A stretch of 64,000 nt of DNA from an uncultured Psychroserpens sp. (GTDB taxonomy: Bacteria > Bacteroidota > Bacteroidia > Flavobacteriales > Flavobacteriaceae), in contig NZ_CANNDQ010000003.1 in NCBI RefSeq assembly GCF_947503375.1, forward strand, positions 124,001-188,000, given 5' to 3'. The notes beneath the pieces were generated by a model, which was not told the DNA's origin, did no database searches, and was given only the letters and a program-made list of their open reading frames with translations. Positions 1 through 8,265 of the stretch are shown here, in pieces; the first letter of the stretch is position 1, and each line of letters starts with the position of its first letter. The position numbers and the translations under genes were made by a program.

Positions 1-1
1 T

Positions 2-1189
2 GGTATTGGAGGTTCAGATTTAGGACCAGCAATGGTAGTCGATGCATTAACGTATTACAAGAATCATCTAAACACTCATTTTGTGAGTAATGTAGATGGT
101 GATCATGTAAATGAGATCATCAAGAAGCTAAACCCTGAAACAACACTTTTTGTCATTGTTTCAAAAACATTCACTACTCAAGAAACACTATCAAACGCCA
201 ATACTATTCGATCTTGGTTCTTAAAAAATGCACCAGATGCTGCTGTCTCAAAACATTTTGTTGCGGTATCTACTAATATTGAAAAAGTCAAAGAGTTTGG
301 AATAGATGAAAATAATATCTTCCCAATGTGGAATTGGGTAGGTGGAAGATTTTCTTTGTGGAGCGCTGTAGGGTTATCTATAAGTCTTGCCGTAGGCTTC
401 GATAATTTTGATAAATTACTCTATGGAGCTCATAAAATGGACGAGCATTTTAAGACCGCAGATTTTGATCGTAATATTCCTGTCGTAACAGCATTATTGA
501 GTGTTTGGTATAATAATTTCTTCAAGGCTGAAAGTGAAGCAGTAATTTCTTATTCACAATATTTAAACCAATTTGCTACGTATCTTCAACAAGGCATAAT
601 GGAGAGTAATGGAAAAAGTATTGATCGTAATGGAGATAAAGTGAATTACCAAACCGGAACGATTATTTGGGGAGAACCAGGCACTAACTCTCAGCATGCA
701 TTTTTTCAACATATCCACCAAGGTACAAAGTTAATTCCTGCAGAATTCATAGGGTTTTCAAAATCATTACACGGCAACCAAGATCATCAAGATAAATTGA
801 TGTCTAACTTTTTTGCGCAAACAGAAGCTTTAATGAATGGTAAATCTAAATCTGAAGTCATTCAAGAATTAAAAGCACAAGGCGTTTCAGAAGAAACAAT
901 AAGAATGGTAACTCCATTCAAAGTCTTTGATGGAAATAAACCAACATCAACAATTTTAATTAACCAGCTCAATCCTGAAAGCTTAGGGAAATTGATAGCT
1001 ATGTATGAACATAAAATCTTTGTACAAGGCATTATTTGGAATATTTTTAGTTATGACCAATTTGGTGTTGAACTAGGGAAACAACTCGCTAATACAATTC
1101 TAGATGAATTAAAGAATCCAAATGTTATCAACAATCATGACGATTCTACTAAAAATCTCCTTGCTTTTTACAAGAAGCAAAGTCATTAA
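2..1189 (+). CDS. pgi: Glucose-6-phosphate isomerase, 5' end outside the window
   Basis: Interconverts glucose-6-phosphate and fructose-6-phosphate in glycolysis and gluconeogenesis, in the cytoplasm. The frame is open from base 2 and begins with GIGGSDLGP, a conserved core motif, so the N-terminus lies upstream of the window; the ATG at 32 is internal. Both family signatures are present: [11 protein letters not shown] near codon 120 and the C-terminal stretch with [12 protein letters not shown]. The usual family length is about 540 residues, so roughly 150 are missing. The gene stops 159 bases before the next one, and that gap carries a -7 promoter box. Identity is clear. Confidence 0.96.
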   Translation, partial: GIGGSDLGPAMVVDALTYYKNHLNTHFVSNVDGDHVNEIIKKLNPETTLFVIVSKTFTTQETLSNANTIRSWFLKNAPDAAVSKHFVAVSTNIEKVKEFGIDENNIFPMWNWVGGRFSLWSAVGLSISLAVGFDNFDKLLYGAHKMDEHFKTADFDRNIPVVTALLSVWYNNFFKAESEAVISYSQYLNQFATYLQQGIMESNGKSIDRNGDKVNYQTGTIIWGEPGTNSQHAFFQHIHQGTKLIPAEFIGFSKSLHGNQDHQDKLMSNFFAQTEALMNGKSKSEVIQELKAQGVSEETIRMVTPFKVFDGNKPTSTILINQLNPESLGKLIAMYEHKIFVQGIIWNIFSYDQFGVELGKQLANTILDELKNPNVINNHDDSTKNLLAFYKKQSH

Positions 1190-1307
1190 TTGTTGAAAAC
1201 TATCTTATTATAAAACACTTGTCAGTTTATTTGTTTAGTTATTTTCATTAATTTAAACTGTTAATATTTCTTAACGTTAAGGTAATATAGTATCGTTTAA
1301 TCAACCG

Positions 1308-1315
1308 TATTTTTG
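1308..1315 (+). promoter_or_regulatory. Bacteroidota -7 promoter box before the TonB receptor gene
   Basis: TATTTTTG matches TAnnTTTG and ends 33 bases before the ATG at 1349. No TTG lies at the usual -33 distance, so support rests on the -7 box and its position only. Confidence 0.45.
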
Positions 1316-1348
1316 CCGAAAATTAAAAACTCTTTAAATTAATTAATA

Positions 1349-3955
1349 ATGAAAAAAACTACTAAATTTTTTTTAATGTGCTTTTTGTTGATTTCATCAA
1401 TTGCAATTGCACAAAGCACAGTTACAGGTACTGTAACTGCTGATGGTCTTCCACTGCCTGGAGCCAATGTTGTTGAAAAAGGAACAACTAATGGGGCAAG
1501 TACAGACATCGATGGTAAATTCACGATCCAAGCAAACGCAACAAGTGGTGAATTAGTAATTTCTTACGTAGGTTATGCTAAAATGACAATTAGTTTTAAT
1601 GGAAGTCAAGACTTAGGGACTATTACATTAAAAGCTGATAACTCACTAGAAGAGATTGTTATTGTTGGTACTGGAGTTGTTGATTTAGCTGAAGACAGAA
1701 GAACACCAGTAGCAGTGTCTACAATTAAAGGGAAAGACATTCAGTTAAAGATATCTGGTAATGCAGAATTTACTGAGTCTATGAAGAACACACCTTCTGT
1801 TTATGTTGCTAATCAAGCTGGAGGTTTTGGAGACAGTCAAATATTCTTAAGAGGTTTTGACGATACAAACACTGCGTTCTTACTAAACGGACAACCAATT
1901 AACAGTCCTGAAGATGGACGTTTATTCTGGTCAAACTGGGCTGGTATGGCTGATGTTGCTAATGCAGTTCAAGTACAAAGAGGTCTAGGTTCATCAAAAT
2001 TAGCTATTTCTTCTGTTGGTGGTACAGTAAACATTGTATCTAAAACTACAGATCAAAGAGAAGGTGGTTTTGTTAGAGCAATGGGTGGTAACGATAGTTT
2101 CATGAAAGGAACAGTTGCTTATAATACAGGATTAAGTGATAAAGGATGGGCTTTTTCATTTTTAGTAGATCACTGGCAAGCACATAGAAAGTATTCAATA
2201 GGTACTGCAGGTCAAGGTCAAAACTATTTATTTTCTGTTGGATATAAACCAAATGAGAAGCACACATTTAATTTCTTGATTACTGGCGCACCTCAATGGC
2301 ATGATCAAAACTTTTCTAACGATCTAGAAGAGTATGAGCAATTTGGAGATAAATATAACGGAAACACAGGTTTTAAAGATGGTGAGCGTTTTACTGAAAG
2401 ACGTAACTACTACCACAAGCCTGTTGCTAACTTAAACTGGGATTTTGATATCAATGAAAGTTTAGATTTATCAACAGTACTATACGCATCTTGGGGACGA
2501 GGCGGCGGAACAGGTATGTTAGGTCGTGGAAGCAGAATAAGAAATAATGTTGGTCAAATTGATTTCGATCAAATCGTAACAAATAACATTGCTGAATCTG
2601 ATTCTAACGGTTTTGCACTTTCTGATGATTCACGTGTACGTCGAGCATCTGTAAATAATCACAACTGGTATGGATTACTTTCAAACTTAAATATTGAATC
2701 TGGTGAAAACTGGTCGTTCAATGTTGGTATTGATGGACGTTTATACAAAGGAGATCACTGGAGACAAATTAATGACCTTATGGGATTAAATGGTTTTGTT
2801 GATAACCGTAATACTGATAGACCAGACGATTATGTATTTACATCTGAATTTGATGCTGACCCATGGTCTGCATTATTTGATTTTGCTGATGAGTCTGAGC
2901 GTACACAATTTGATTACTCTGAAAACATCAATTATATTGGAGGTTTTGGTCAAGCTGAATATGCAACTGATAAGTTCTCTATTTTCGTACAAGCTGCAGT
3001 ATCTACTCAGTCTTACCAAAGAACAGGTCGCTTTGTTGGTACAGGTAATGGATTAGGAGAGTCTGAAAAATTAAATAAAACAGGGTATAACATTAAAGCT
3101 GGTGGTTCTTATAGTATTAATGACAACCATTCAGTTTTTGTAAATACTGGTTTTTATTCTCGTCAACCATTTTTAGATAACGTATTTGCAGATATTAGAA
3201 ACTCTAATGATATTGTTAGTCCAGAGATTGACAATGAAGAAATCACTGGTTACGAAGGTGGTTACCGTTTTAAGAATAATACATTTAGATTTAACTTAGA
3301 TGTTTACAGAACAGAATGGGCTAATCGCTTCTTAGCATTTGGTGGAGATATCGATCCTGATGGAATACCTGCTACTGGAGACGAGTTTAATGCAACTTAC
3401 CGCTTTACAAATATCACACAAATACATCAAGGTGTCGAGTTTGATTTTGAGTTCAGACCTTTATCTGCAATGTGGACATTGAAAGGTTATGGGTCTCTAG
3501 GTAACTGGAAGTATGAAGGAGAAACGCCATTTACATTACAAAATGATGATACTGCACAATTTGTAACAACTGATGGGACATTAGAACTTTCTGATGTAAA
3601 AGTTGGAAGTGCACCACAAACCTCATTTGGTTTAGGTCTAGTCTTAGATGTATGCGAAGGATTATCTGTTGATATGGATTATAATGTATATACTGATCTT
3701 TATGAGTTTGTTGATGTAGAAGACGTAGTTCAAGCTCAGTTAGATGGTGGAAGATATGAAGCTGTTAGATTGCCAGCTTATACATTGGCTGATGCAGGTG
3801 TTACTTATAACTTTAATATTGGTGAGAATGATGTTGTATTTAGAGCTAACGTATTTAACTTATTCAATGAATCTTACATCAACCAGAGAGATGCATTTGG
3901 TTATTTCTTAGGTGTTGGAAGAACATTCAATGCAAGTTTGAGATATAACTTCTAA
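1349..3955 (+). CDS. TonB-dependent outer-membrane receptor with N-terminal carboxypeptidase-like domain
   Basis: Predicted energised transporter of the outer membrane. Residues 1-21 form a signal peptide ending in IAIAQ. Residues about 23-105 are a carboxypeptidase D regulatory-like repeat, common in Bacteroidota receptors. A plug domain follows (about 115-235), then a long beta-barrel ending in the aromatic terminus NASLRYNF. At 868 residues the length is normal. No SusD partner or glycan enzyme is adjacent, so it is not a polysaccharide-locus SusC. The substrate cannot be read from the sequence. It is a single gene that ends at a strong two-way terminator shared with gldD. Confidence 0.9.
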   Translation: MKKTTKFFLMCFLLISSIAIAQSTVTGTVTADGLPLPGANVVEKGTTNGASTDIDGKFTIQANATSGELVISYVGYAKMTISFNGSQDLGTITLKADNSLEEIVIVGTGVVDLAEDRRTPVAVSTIKGKDIQLKISGNAEFTESMKNTPSVYVANQAGGFGDSQIFLRGFDDTNTAFLLNGQPINSPEDGRLFWSNWAGMADVANAVQVQRGLGSSKLAISSVGGTVNIVSKTTDQREGGFVRAMGGNDSFMKGTVAYNTGLSDKGWAFSFLVDHWQAHRKYSIGTAGQGQNYLFSVGYKPNEKHTFNFLITGAPQWHDQNFSNDLEEYEQFGDKYNGNTGFKDGERFTERRNYYHKPVANLNWDFDINESLDLSTVLYASWGRGGGTGMLGRGSRIRNNVGQIDFDQIVTNNIAESDSNGFALSDDSRVRRASVNNHNWYGLLSNLNIESGENWSFNVGIDGRLYKGDHWRQINDLMGLNGFVDNRNTDRPDDYVFTSEFDADPWSALFDFADESERTQFDYSENINYIGGFGQAEYATDKFSIFVQAAVSTQSYQRTGRFVGTGNGLGESEKLNKTGYNIKAGGSYSINDNHSVFVNTGFYSRQPFLDNVFADIRNSNDIVSPEIDNEEITGYEGGYRFKNNTFRFNLDVYRTEWANRFLAFGGDIDPDGIPATGDEFNATYRFTNITQIHQGVEFDFEFRPLSAMWTLKGYGSLGNWKYEGETPFTLQNDDTAQFVTTDGTLELSDVKVGSAPQTSFGLGLVLDVCEGLSVDMDYNVYTDLYEFVDVEDVVQAQLDGGRYEAVRLPAYTLADAGVTYNFNIGENDVVFRANVFNLFNESYINQRDAFGYFLGVGRTFNASLRYNF

Positions 3956-3972
3956 TTATAATCTATTTAAAT

Positions 3973-4004
3973 AAAAAAAGCTGCCTAATTAGGCAGCTTT
4001 TTTT
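3973..4004. terminator. Two-way intrinsic terminator between TonB receptor and gldD
   Basis: A perfect 14-bp stem (AAAAAAAGCTGCCT with its complement) and an AATT loop, with A and T tracts on the two sides. It sits between convergent genes and overlaps the last codon of gldD by two bases. Confidence 0.9.
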
Positions 4005-4575
4005 ATTCCCACTTGATGGTTTCCATAATGTGTTTGATGTCATTTCTTAAATAAATAGCTGCTGGATAGATGGAGTCATAGTTAGGCTTTGCATAAAAAT
4101 ATAACGACCCACTTAAAAAATGATTGATACTATCTGTTACATAGAATTGAGACTGAGATGCTGCATTGCCACCTACTTCATAAAACATTCCAAAGACATT
4201 ATTTTTCGGATTTTCATATAGATCACCTTCTATTTCGTCTGCTTTAATGGTATGCTTTTGAGTATGATTTTGTGCATCTCTTAATAAATTTGTAAGATTA
4301 TCGTTTTCAACTTTTTTGTAAGTAAGATAAATGGTTCCTTTTAACTTAGGGTAGTTAATGTCTATACCATAAACATTATTAATCCCATCAAGCTTTATGT
4401 TAGAAATCTTATCTGCCAAATCGTTCTTCTCAAAAGTAAATGGCAGAGGAACATCAACAGTCTTATACTCTGGCTTAGGATACTCTAAGCGTAGCATCGC
4501 TTTTGGTTTAGGGACAGGATCTTCGGCACAAGCTAAACAAGATAAAGCAACACCAATTAAAAGTAATTTTCTCAT
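4003..4575 (-). CDS. gldD: Gliding motility lipoprotein GldD
   Basis: GldD is a lipoprotein required for gliding and for the type IX secretion machinery in Flavobacterium. The protein has a short lipoprotein signal (MRKLLLIGVALSCLAC), then the family motif PKPKAMLRLEYPKPEY and a mixed beta domain. Length is about 190 residues, as usual for the family. I placed the start at the ATG at 4575, which gives the most compact signal peptide; an ATG at 4590 is also possible. The gene follows gldE by 49 bases, the order known from gliding Bacteroidota. The lipid-bearing cysteine could be either of the two in LSCLAC. Confidence 0.93.
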   Translation of the reverse strand: MRKLLLIGVALSCLACAEDPVPKPKAMLRLEYPKPEYKTVDVPLPFTFEKNDLADKISNIKLDGINNVYGIDINYPKLKGTIYLTYKKVENDNLTNLLRDAQNHTQKHTIKADEIEGDLYENPKNNVFGMFYEVGGNAASQSQFYVTDSINHFLSGSLYFYAKPNYDSIYPAAIYLRNDIKHIMETIKWE

Positions 4576-4624
4576 ATTTATTTTTATCATCAACTCACTA
4601 TAAACGTAATAATAGTAAATTTTA

Positions 4625-5932
4625 TTAGTCTAAAACTGTAAATCTTACTTGTTTGATGCGTTTCTTGTCTATAGCTTCAATAGTAAAAACATAGTTTTTG
4701 AAATTTATCTTACTATTTAGCCTTGGGAAAATGCCCGATATTTCTAATACAAAACCAGCTACGGTTTCAGCCTCTCCTTTATAATCTTCAAAAACAGTAA
4801 GATCTTCAATACCAATAATTCTATAAAAATCTTTAAGTGTTGTCTTCCCTTCAAATGAATAATTGTTATCATCTATTTTAGAATAGATGACATCATCATC
4901 ATCAAATTCATCACTAATATCACCAACAATTTCTTCAATAACATCTTCAAGTGATACAAGACCAGAAGTTCCACCGTATTCATCTACTACAACAGCTAAA
5001 TGCACTTTTTTGTCTTGAAATTCTACCATGAGATCATCAAGTTTTTTATTCTCTGGAACAAAGAATGGCGCCCTTAGTAAACTTACCCAATCAAATTCAA
5101 TTCTGTCTATATATGGAAGGAGATCTTTAACATACAAAATGCCTGTTACCGTATCAATACTATCTTTATAAACGGGGATTCTAGAATAACCATTTTTAAT
5201 AATTTCTGGAATAATCTCATTGTATTTTTGCTCCTCATTGAGCGCAAAGATATCCATGCGAGGCCGCATTACTTGTTTCGTATCTGTATTGCCAAAAGAA
5301 ACAATGCCTTGCAATATTTTATGTTCTTCAGTTGTGGTATCACTATCACTAGTTAATTCTAAGGCTTGTGATAGTTGATCTACACTTATATTCGATTTTT
5401 GTTTACCTAACTTATTATGTATGGTCAACGTAAGATAACGCATGGGTAAACTCAAAGGAGAAAAGATGAAATCTAATATCTTTAAAGGAATAGCCATAAA
5501 AGCCGAAAATTTAACATGATTTCTACTGGCATAAATTTTCGGAATAATTTCACCAAATAACAAAATGAGAAATGTAATTACAACGACTTCAAGAAGAAAT
5601 CTTACCCAAGTTAGCTCTATATTATAGAACAGGGTTTCTCCTAAAAAAGCAAATAAAATTACAATCCCTATATTAATAAAGTTATTTGCTACTAGTATCG
5701 TTGCCAATAATTTTTTTGGACGTTCCAAAAGCTTAGAAATAATTATAAAAGCCTTTGGTTGTTCTTCTAGACCGTTATCTATATTAGACTTTGTCAAAGA
5801 AAAGAATGCTACTTCAGCGCCAGAAATTAGAGCAGAGCAAAGTAGTAAGACCAACAATAGGAAAAGTCCAGAAATTAGGGATGTGTTTCCAGATGCTAAA
5901 AGTGATATTAAACTCGAGGGTTCAGGATCCAA
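4625..5932 (-). CDS. gldE: Gliding motility-associated CBS-domain membrane protein GldE
   Basis: A member of the CorC/HlyC-like family that supports GldD in gliding motility. The N-terminus has a DUF21-type membrane domain with about four hydrophobic segments (residues about 15-170). Two CBS motifs follow (about 205-330, with VMRPRMDIFAL and VVDEYGGTSGLVS), then a C-terminal CorC_HlyC domain (about 345-430). The start is TTG at 5932: a stop lies in frame 15 bases upstream and no ATG precedes the conserved N-terminus. It lies 21 bases after the ssb stop, which suggests one transcript mutY/ssb-gldE-gldD. Confidence 0.92.
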   Translation of the reverse strand: MDPEPSSLISLLASGNTSLISGLFLLLVLLLCSALISGAEVAFFSLTKSNIDNGLEEQPKAFIIISKLLERPKKLLATILVANNFINIGIVILFAFLGETLFYNIELTWVRFLLEVVVITFLILLFGEIIPKIYASRNHVKFSAFMAIPLKILDFIFSPLSLPMRYLTLTIHNKLGKQKSNISVDQLSQALELTSDSDTTTEEHKILQGIVSFGNTDTKQVMRPRMDIFALNEEQKYNEIIPEIIKNGYSRIPVYKDSIDTVTGILYVKDLLPYIDRIEFDWVSLLRAPFFVPENKKLDDLMVEFQDKKVHLAVVVDEYGGTSGLVSLEDVIEEIVGDISDEFDDDDVIYSKIDDNNYSFEGKTTLKDFYRIIGIEDLTVFEDYKGEAETVAGFVLEISGIFPRLNSKINFKNYVFTIEAIDKKRIKQVRFTVLD

Positions 5933-5953
5933 GGGTAAATAGGTTTAAGTTAT

Positions 5954-6409
5954 CTAAAATGGAAGATCATCATTATCTTCTTTTATAGCTTGTGAAACAT
6001 TATTGTCTGTAGGTTTTTGAACAGATTGTTGTTCATTAGGATTACTAGGTGTATTTCCAGATTGACTTTCATTTTTCGTGGTTAGAAAGGTAAAATCTGT
6101 ACATTGTATTTCGGTAGAATACCTATCTGTTCCTTTATCATCCTGCCATTTTCTTGTTTTTAACCTTCCTTCTATATACACTTTATCTCCTTTAGATAAA
6201 TATTTTTCACAAATTTCAGCAGCTTTATTCCTTACAACAATATTATGCCATTCCGTATTTGTAACACGTTCATTTGTTTGTTTATTGGTGTAGGTTTCAT
6301 TTGTAGCTAATGGAAAGCGACCCACACAGTTGCCACCATCAAAATAATGCAGCTTTACTTCATCACCTAAATGCCCAATAAGCATTACTTTATTCAATGT
6401 TCCAGACAT
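5954..6409 (-). CDS. ssb: Single-stranded DNA-binding protein
   Basis: Binds single-stranded DNA in replication, repair and recombination. The OB-fold occupies residues 1-110, beginning MSGTLNKVMLIGHLG, with WHNIVVRNKAAEICEKYL and the YIEGRLKTRKWQD strand. A glutamine/asparagine-rich linker leads to the acidic tip DNDDLPF, the docking peptide for partner proteins. Length of 151 residues is standard. It lies between mutY and gldE on the same strand. A -7 box 21 bases upstream suggests its own promoter besides read-through from mutY. Confidence 0.96.
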   Translation of the reverse strand: MSGTLNKVMLIGHLGDEVKLHYFDGGNCVGRFPLATNETYTNKQTNERVTNTEWHNIVVRNKAAEICEKYLSKGDKVYIEGRLKTRKWQDDKGTDRYSTEIQCTDFTFLTTKNESQSGNTPSNPNEQQSVQKPTDNNVSQAIKEDNDDLPF

Positions 6410-6430
6410 AATACTAATAGTTTAAGAATA

Positions 6431-6438
6431 CAAAATTA
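6431..6438 (-). promoter_or_regulatory. -7 promoter box before ssb
   Basis: On the minus strand TAATTTTG matches TAnnTTTG and ends 21 bases before the ssb ATG. No clear TTG at -33 was found. Confidence 0.35.
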
Positions 6439-6486
6439 AACATTTTGTTATCACTGTATTAAAAGTAAGAAAAATTTATGAGTTCT

Positions 6487-7527
6487 TTAAAACTCAAATG
6501 CCTCTATAAAATTGCTAATCAACTTTGGCATAGGATAGTCTGTTATTTTTGAATATAAAATACCATCCTTTGGTAATTTGTCAATTTCTATAATCCAAAA
6601 CCTAGTGTGTAAATGTTGATGCGATAGTTTATGAACTAACTCTTTAGTGTTAAATAATCTGTATTTAAAATTCATGCCATTCAAATAAGAGGTTACTTCA
6701 CGAAGTGTATAAAAATCTTCAGGCGTTAACTGCTTTTTGGTTTCAATTAATGGGAATTGATATAAATTTTGCCAGATTCCTTTAGAACTTCGCTTTTCAA
6801 AAATAGTCTTCTTATCTGGAGTTAAGAAGACTAGAAAATTAAAGTGTCTTTTTGTAAGCTTAGTTTTTTTGAGTTTTACTGGTAATACCTCAATTATTGA
6901 TTTTTGAAGAGCTACACAACTATCACTCAAAGGACAAACAATACAATATGGGTTCTTAGGCTTACATTGTGTGGCACCAAACTCCATAATTGCTTGGTTG
7001 TAATCACCTGGATTTTTAATATCTATTAAAGAGGAAGCTAAAGATTTAAACTCTTTTATGCCTTGCGTACTATTAATAGGCGTTTGAATTCCAAAATATC
7101 TAGAAAGTACTCTGTACACATTACCATCAACAACAGCTGTAGGTTCATTAAAGCATATTGAAGCTATGGCACTTGCGGTGTAATCACCAACACCTTTGAG
7201 CTTTAGTATTTCAGAATAGATTTTTGGAAACTTACCATTTAAGTCATTAGCTATATGTTTTGCTGAAACATGTAGGTTTCTTGCTCTAGAGTAATAACCT
7301 AAACCTTGCCAAAGCTTTAAAATATCTTGCTCATCTGCACTAGCAAGATCAAAAACAGTAGGGAAATTTTTCACGAAAGCTTCATAGTATGGTAAACCTT
7401 GTTTAATTTGAGTTTGCTGTAAAATAATTTCTGAAAGCCATATATGATATGGATTTTTTGTGTTTCGCCACGGAAGATCTCTCTTATTTATTGAATACCA
7501 ATTAGTTAAAACTTTAGTAAAATTCAT
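6487..7527 (-). CDS. mutY: Adenine DNA glycosylase MutY
   Basis: Removes adenine mispaired with 8-oxoguanine. The HhH-GPD domain contains LKGVGDYTASAIASICF (helix-hairpin-helix) and the catalytic aspartate in VDGNVYRVL. Four cysteines in the spacing C-x6-C-x2-C-x5-C (residues about 190-206) bind the iron-sulfur cluster. The C-terminal part (about 225-340) is the NUDIX-like 8-oxoG recognition domain with KRSSKGIWQNLYQFPL. Length of 346 is typical. It is divergent from the HU gene and has a -7 box 19 bases upstream. Confidence 0.96.
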   Translation of the reverse strand: MNFTKVLTNWYSINKRDLPWRNTKNPYHIWLSEIILQQTQIKQGLPYYEAFVKNFPTVFDLASADEQDILKLWQGLGYYSRARNLHVSAKHIANDLNGKFPKIYSEILKLKGVGDYTASAIASICFNEPTAVVDGNVYRVLSRYFGIQTPINSTQGIKEFKSLASSLIDIKNPGDYNQAIMEFGATQCKPKNPYCIVCPLSDSCVALQKSIIEVLPVKLKKTKLTKRHFNFLVFLTPDKKTIFEKRSSKGIWQNLYQFPLIETKKQLTPEDFYTLREVTSYLNGMNFKYRLFNTKELVHKLSHQHLHTRFWIIEIDKLPKDGILYSKITDYPMPKLISNFIEAFEF

Positions 7528-7546
7528 GCTTATTTTATAATTGTTG

Positions 7547-7554
7547 CAAAAATA
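7547..7554 (-). promoter_or_regulatory. -7 promoter box of mutY
   Basis: Minus-strand TATTTTTG followed by C fits TAnnTTTG, 19 bases before the mutY ATG. It is arranged back-to-back with the HU promoter. The -33 element is not evident. Confidence 0.5.
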
Positions 7555-7588
7555 AATCTTTATAAGGTTAAATTTTAATTAATTACGC

Positions 7589-7620
7589 TTGAAATATTGA
7601 AATTAAAATTCCTATATTTG
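7589..7620 (+). promoter_or_regulatory. Promoter of the HU gene (-33 TTG, -7 TATATTTG)
   Basis: TTG at 7589-7591 and TATATTTG at 7613-7620 are separated by 21 bases, within the usual Bacteroidota spacing. The HU start codon lies 40 bases downstream. Confidence 0.75.
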
Positions 7621-7660
7621 CATCCCTTATAATTAATAGATAACCCTAAAATTAATAACA

Positions 7661-7951
7661 ATGACAAAAGCTGATATAGTAGCTAAAATTTCTGATAAAT
7701 TAGGAATTGAAAAAGGAGATGTTCAAGCAACAGTTGAAACATTCATGGAAGAAGTAAAATCTTCATTAGAAGGTGGTGATAATGTATATTTAAGAGGTTT
7801 TGGAAGTTTCATCGTAAAGACTAGAGCTGAAAAAACAGGAAGAAATATTTCAAAAAATACAACAATAAAAATACCAGCACACAACATACCTGCATTTAAA
7901 CCTGCAAAAGTATTTGTTGAAGGTGTTAAGACCAATGTTGAGGTCAACTAA
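7661..7951 (+). CDS. HU/IHF-family histone-like DNA-binding protein
   Basis: A small nucleoid protein that bends and compacts DNA. The 96-residue protein begins MTKADIVAKISDKLGIEKG and has the DNA-binding beta-arm region with GRNISKNTTIKIPAHNIPAFKPAK, where the family proline at the arm tip is represented by the INKP-like stretch. Its promoter is one of the best in the window. The ribosomal-type micro-ORF follows 38 bases later with no terminator between them, so the two are probably co-transcribed. Confidence 0.94.
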   Translation: MTKADIVAKISDKLGIEKGDVQATVETFMEEVKSSLEGGDNVYLRGFGSFIVKTRAEKTGRNISKNTTIKIPAHNIPAFKPAKVFVEGVKTNVEVN

Positions 7952-7989
7952 AATATTAAAACAAATATTAATTTAAAAAAGACTTATTT

Positions 7990-8079
7990 ATGCCAAGTGG
8001 TAAAAAAAGAAAAAGGCACAAGGTAGCGACGCACAAGCGCAAGAAAAGAAGACGCGCTAACCGTCACAAAAAGAAATAA
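7990..8079 (+). CDS. 29-residue, extremely basic AURKAIP1/COX24-type (bS22/mS38-like) ribosomal protein
   Basis: A complete micro-ORF: ATG at 7990, 29 codons and TAA at 8077-8079. It encodes a peptide opening MPSGKKRKRHKVATHKRKK and ending RHKKK. About two thirds of its residues are Lys, Arg or His, and it has no acidic residue. The pattern matches the short AURKAIP1/COX24-domain proteins annotated in Bacteroidota, which resemble mitochondrial mS38 and mycobacterial bS22 of the small ribosomal subunit. It sits between the HU gene and an intrinsic terminator, so it is the second gene of a two-gene unit. A ribosomal role is inferred from family likeness. Confidence 0.85.
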   Translation: MPSGKKRKRHKVATHKRKKRRRANRHKKK

Positions 8080-8083
8080 ATTA

Positions 8084-8111
8084 GAAAAAGTAGTTTTTTA
8101 ACTACTTTTTC
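8084..8111 (+). terminator. Intrinsic terminator after the HU and micro-ORF unit
   Basis: An inverted repeat GAAAAAGTAGTT / AACTACTTTTTC with a TTTT loop, starting five bases after the micro-ORF stop. A U-rich tail follows. Confidence 0.85.
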
Positions 8112-8265
8112 AATTTTTAAAACAACGTTCTTTGATATAAAATTCATGAGTTTCATTGCGTTTACCTTCGCAAGACATGAGTTTGCTGGATTTTAATATC
8201 CTGTGTCAAAATAAAGTAATATCCATCTGTTTTGAAATGCATCAAAACGGACTAAAATTAACAAC

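Noticed and set aside
1349..3955. SusC of a polysaccharide utilisation locus
   Set aside because: There is a carboxypeptidase-like domain, but no SusD-like gene or glycoside hydrolase nearby.
8144..8184. Short repeat CATGAGTTT (two copies) in the rng leader
   Set aside because: Nine bases only, in AT-rich DNA; too short to call a functional element.
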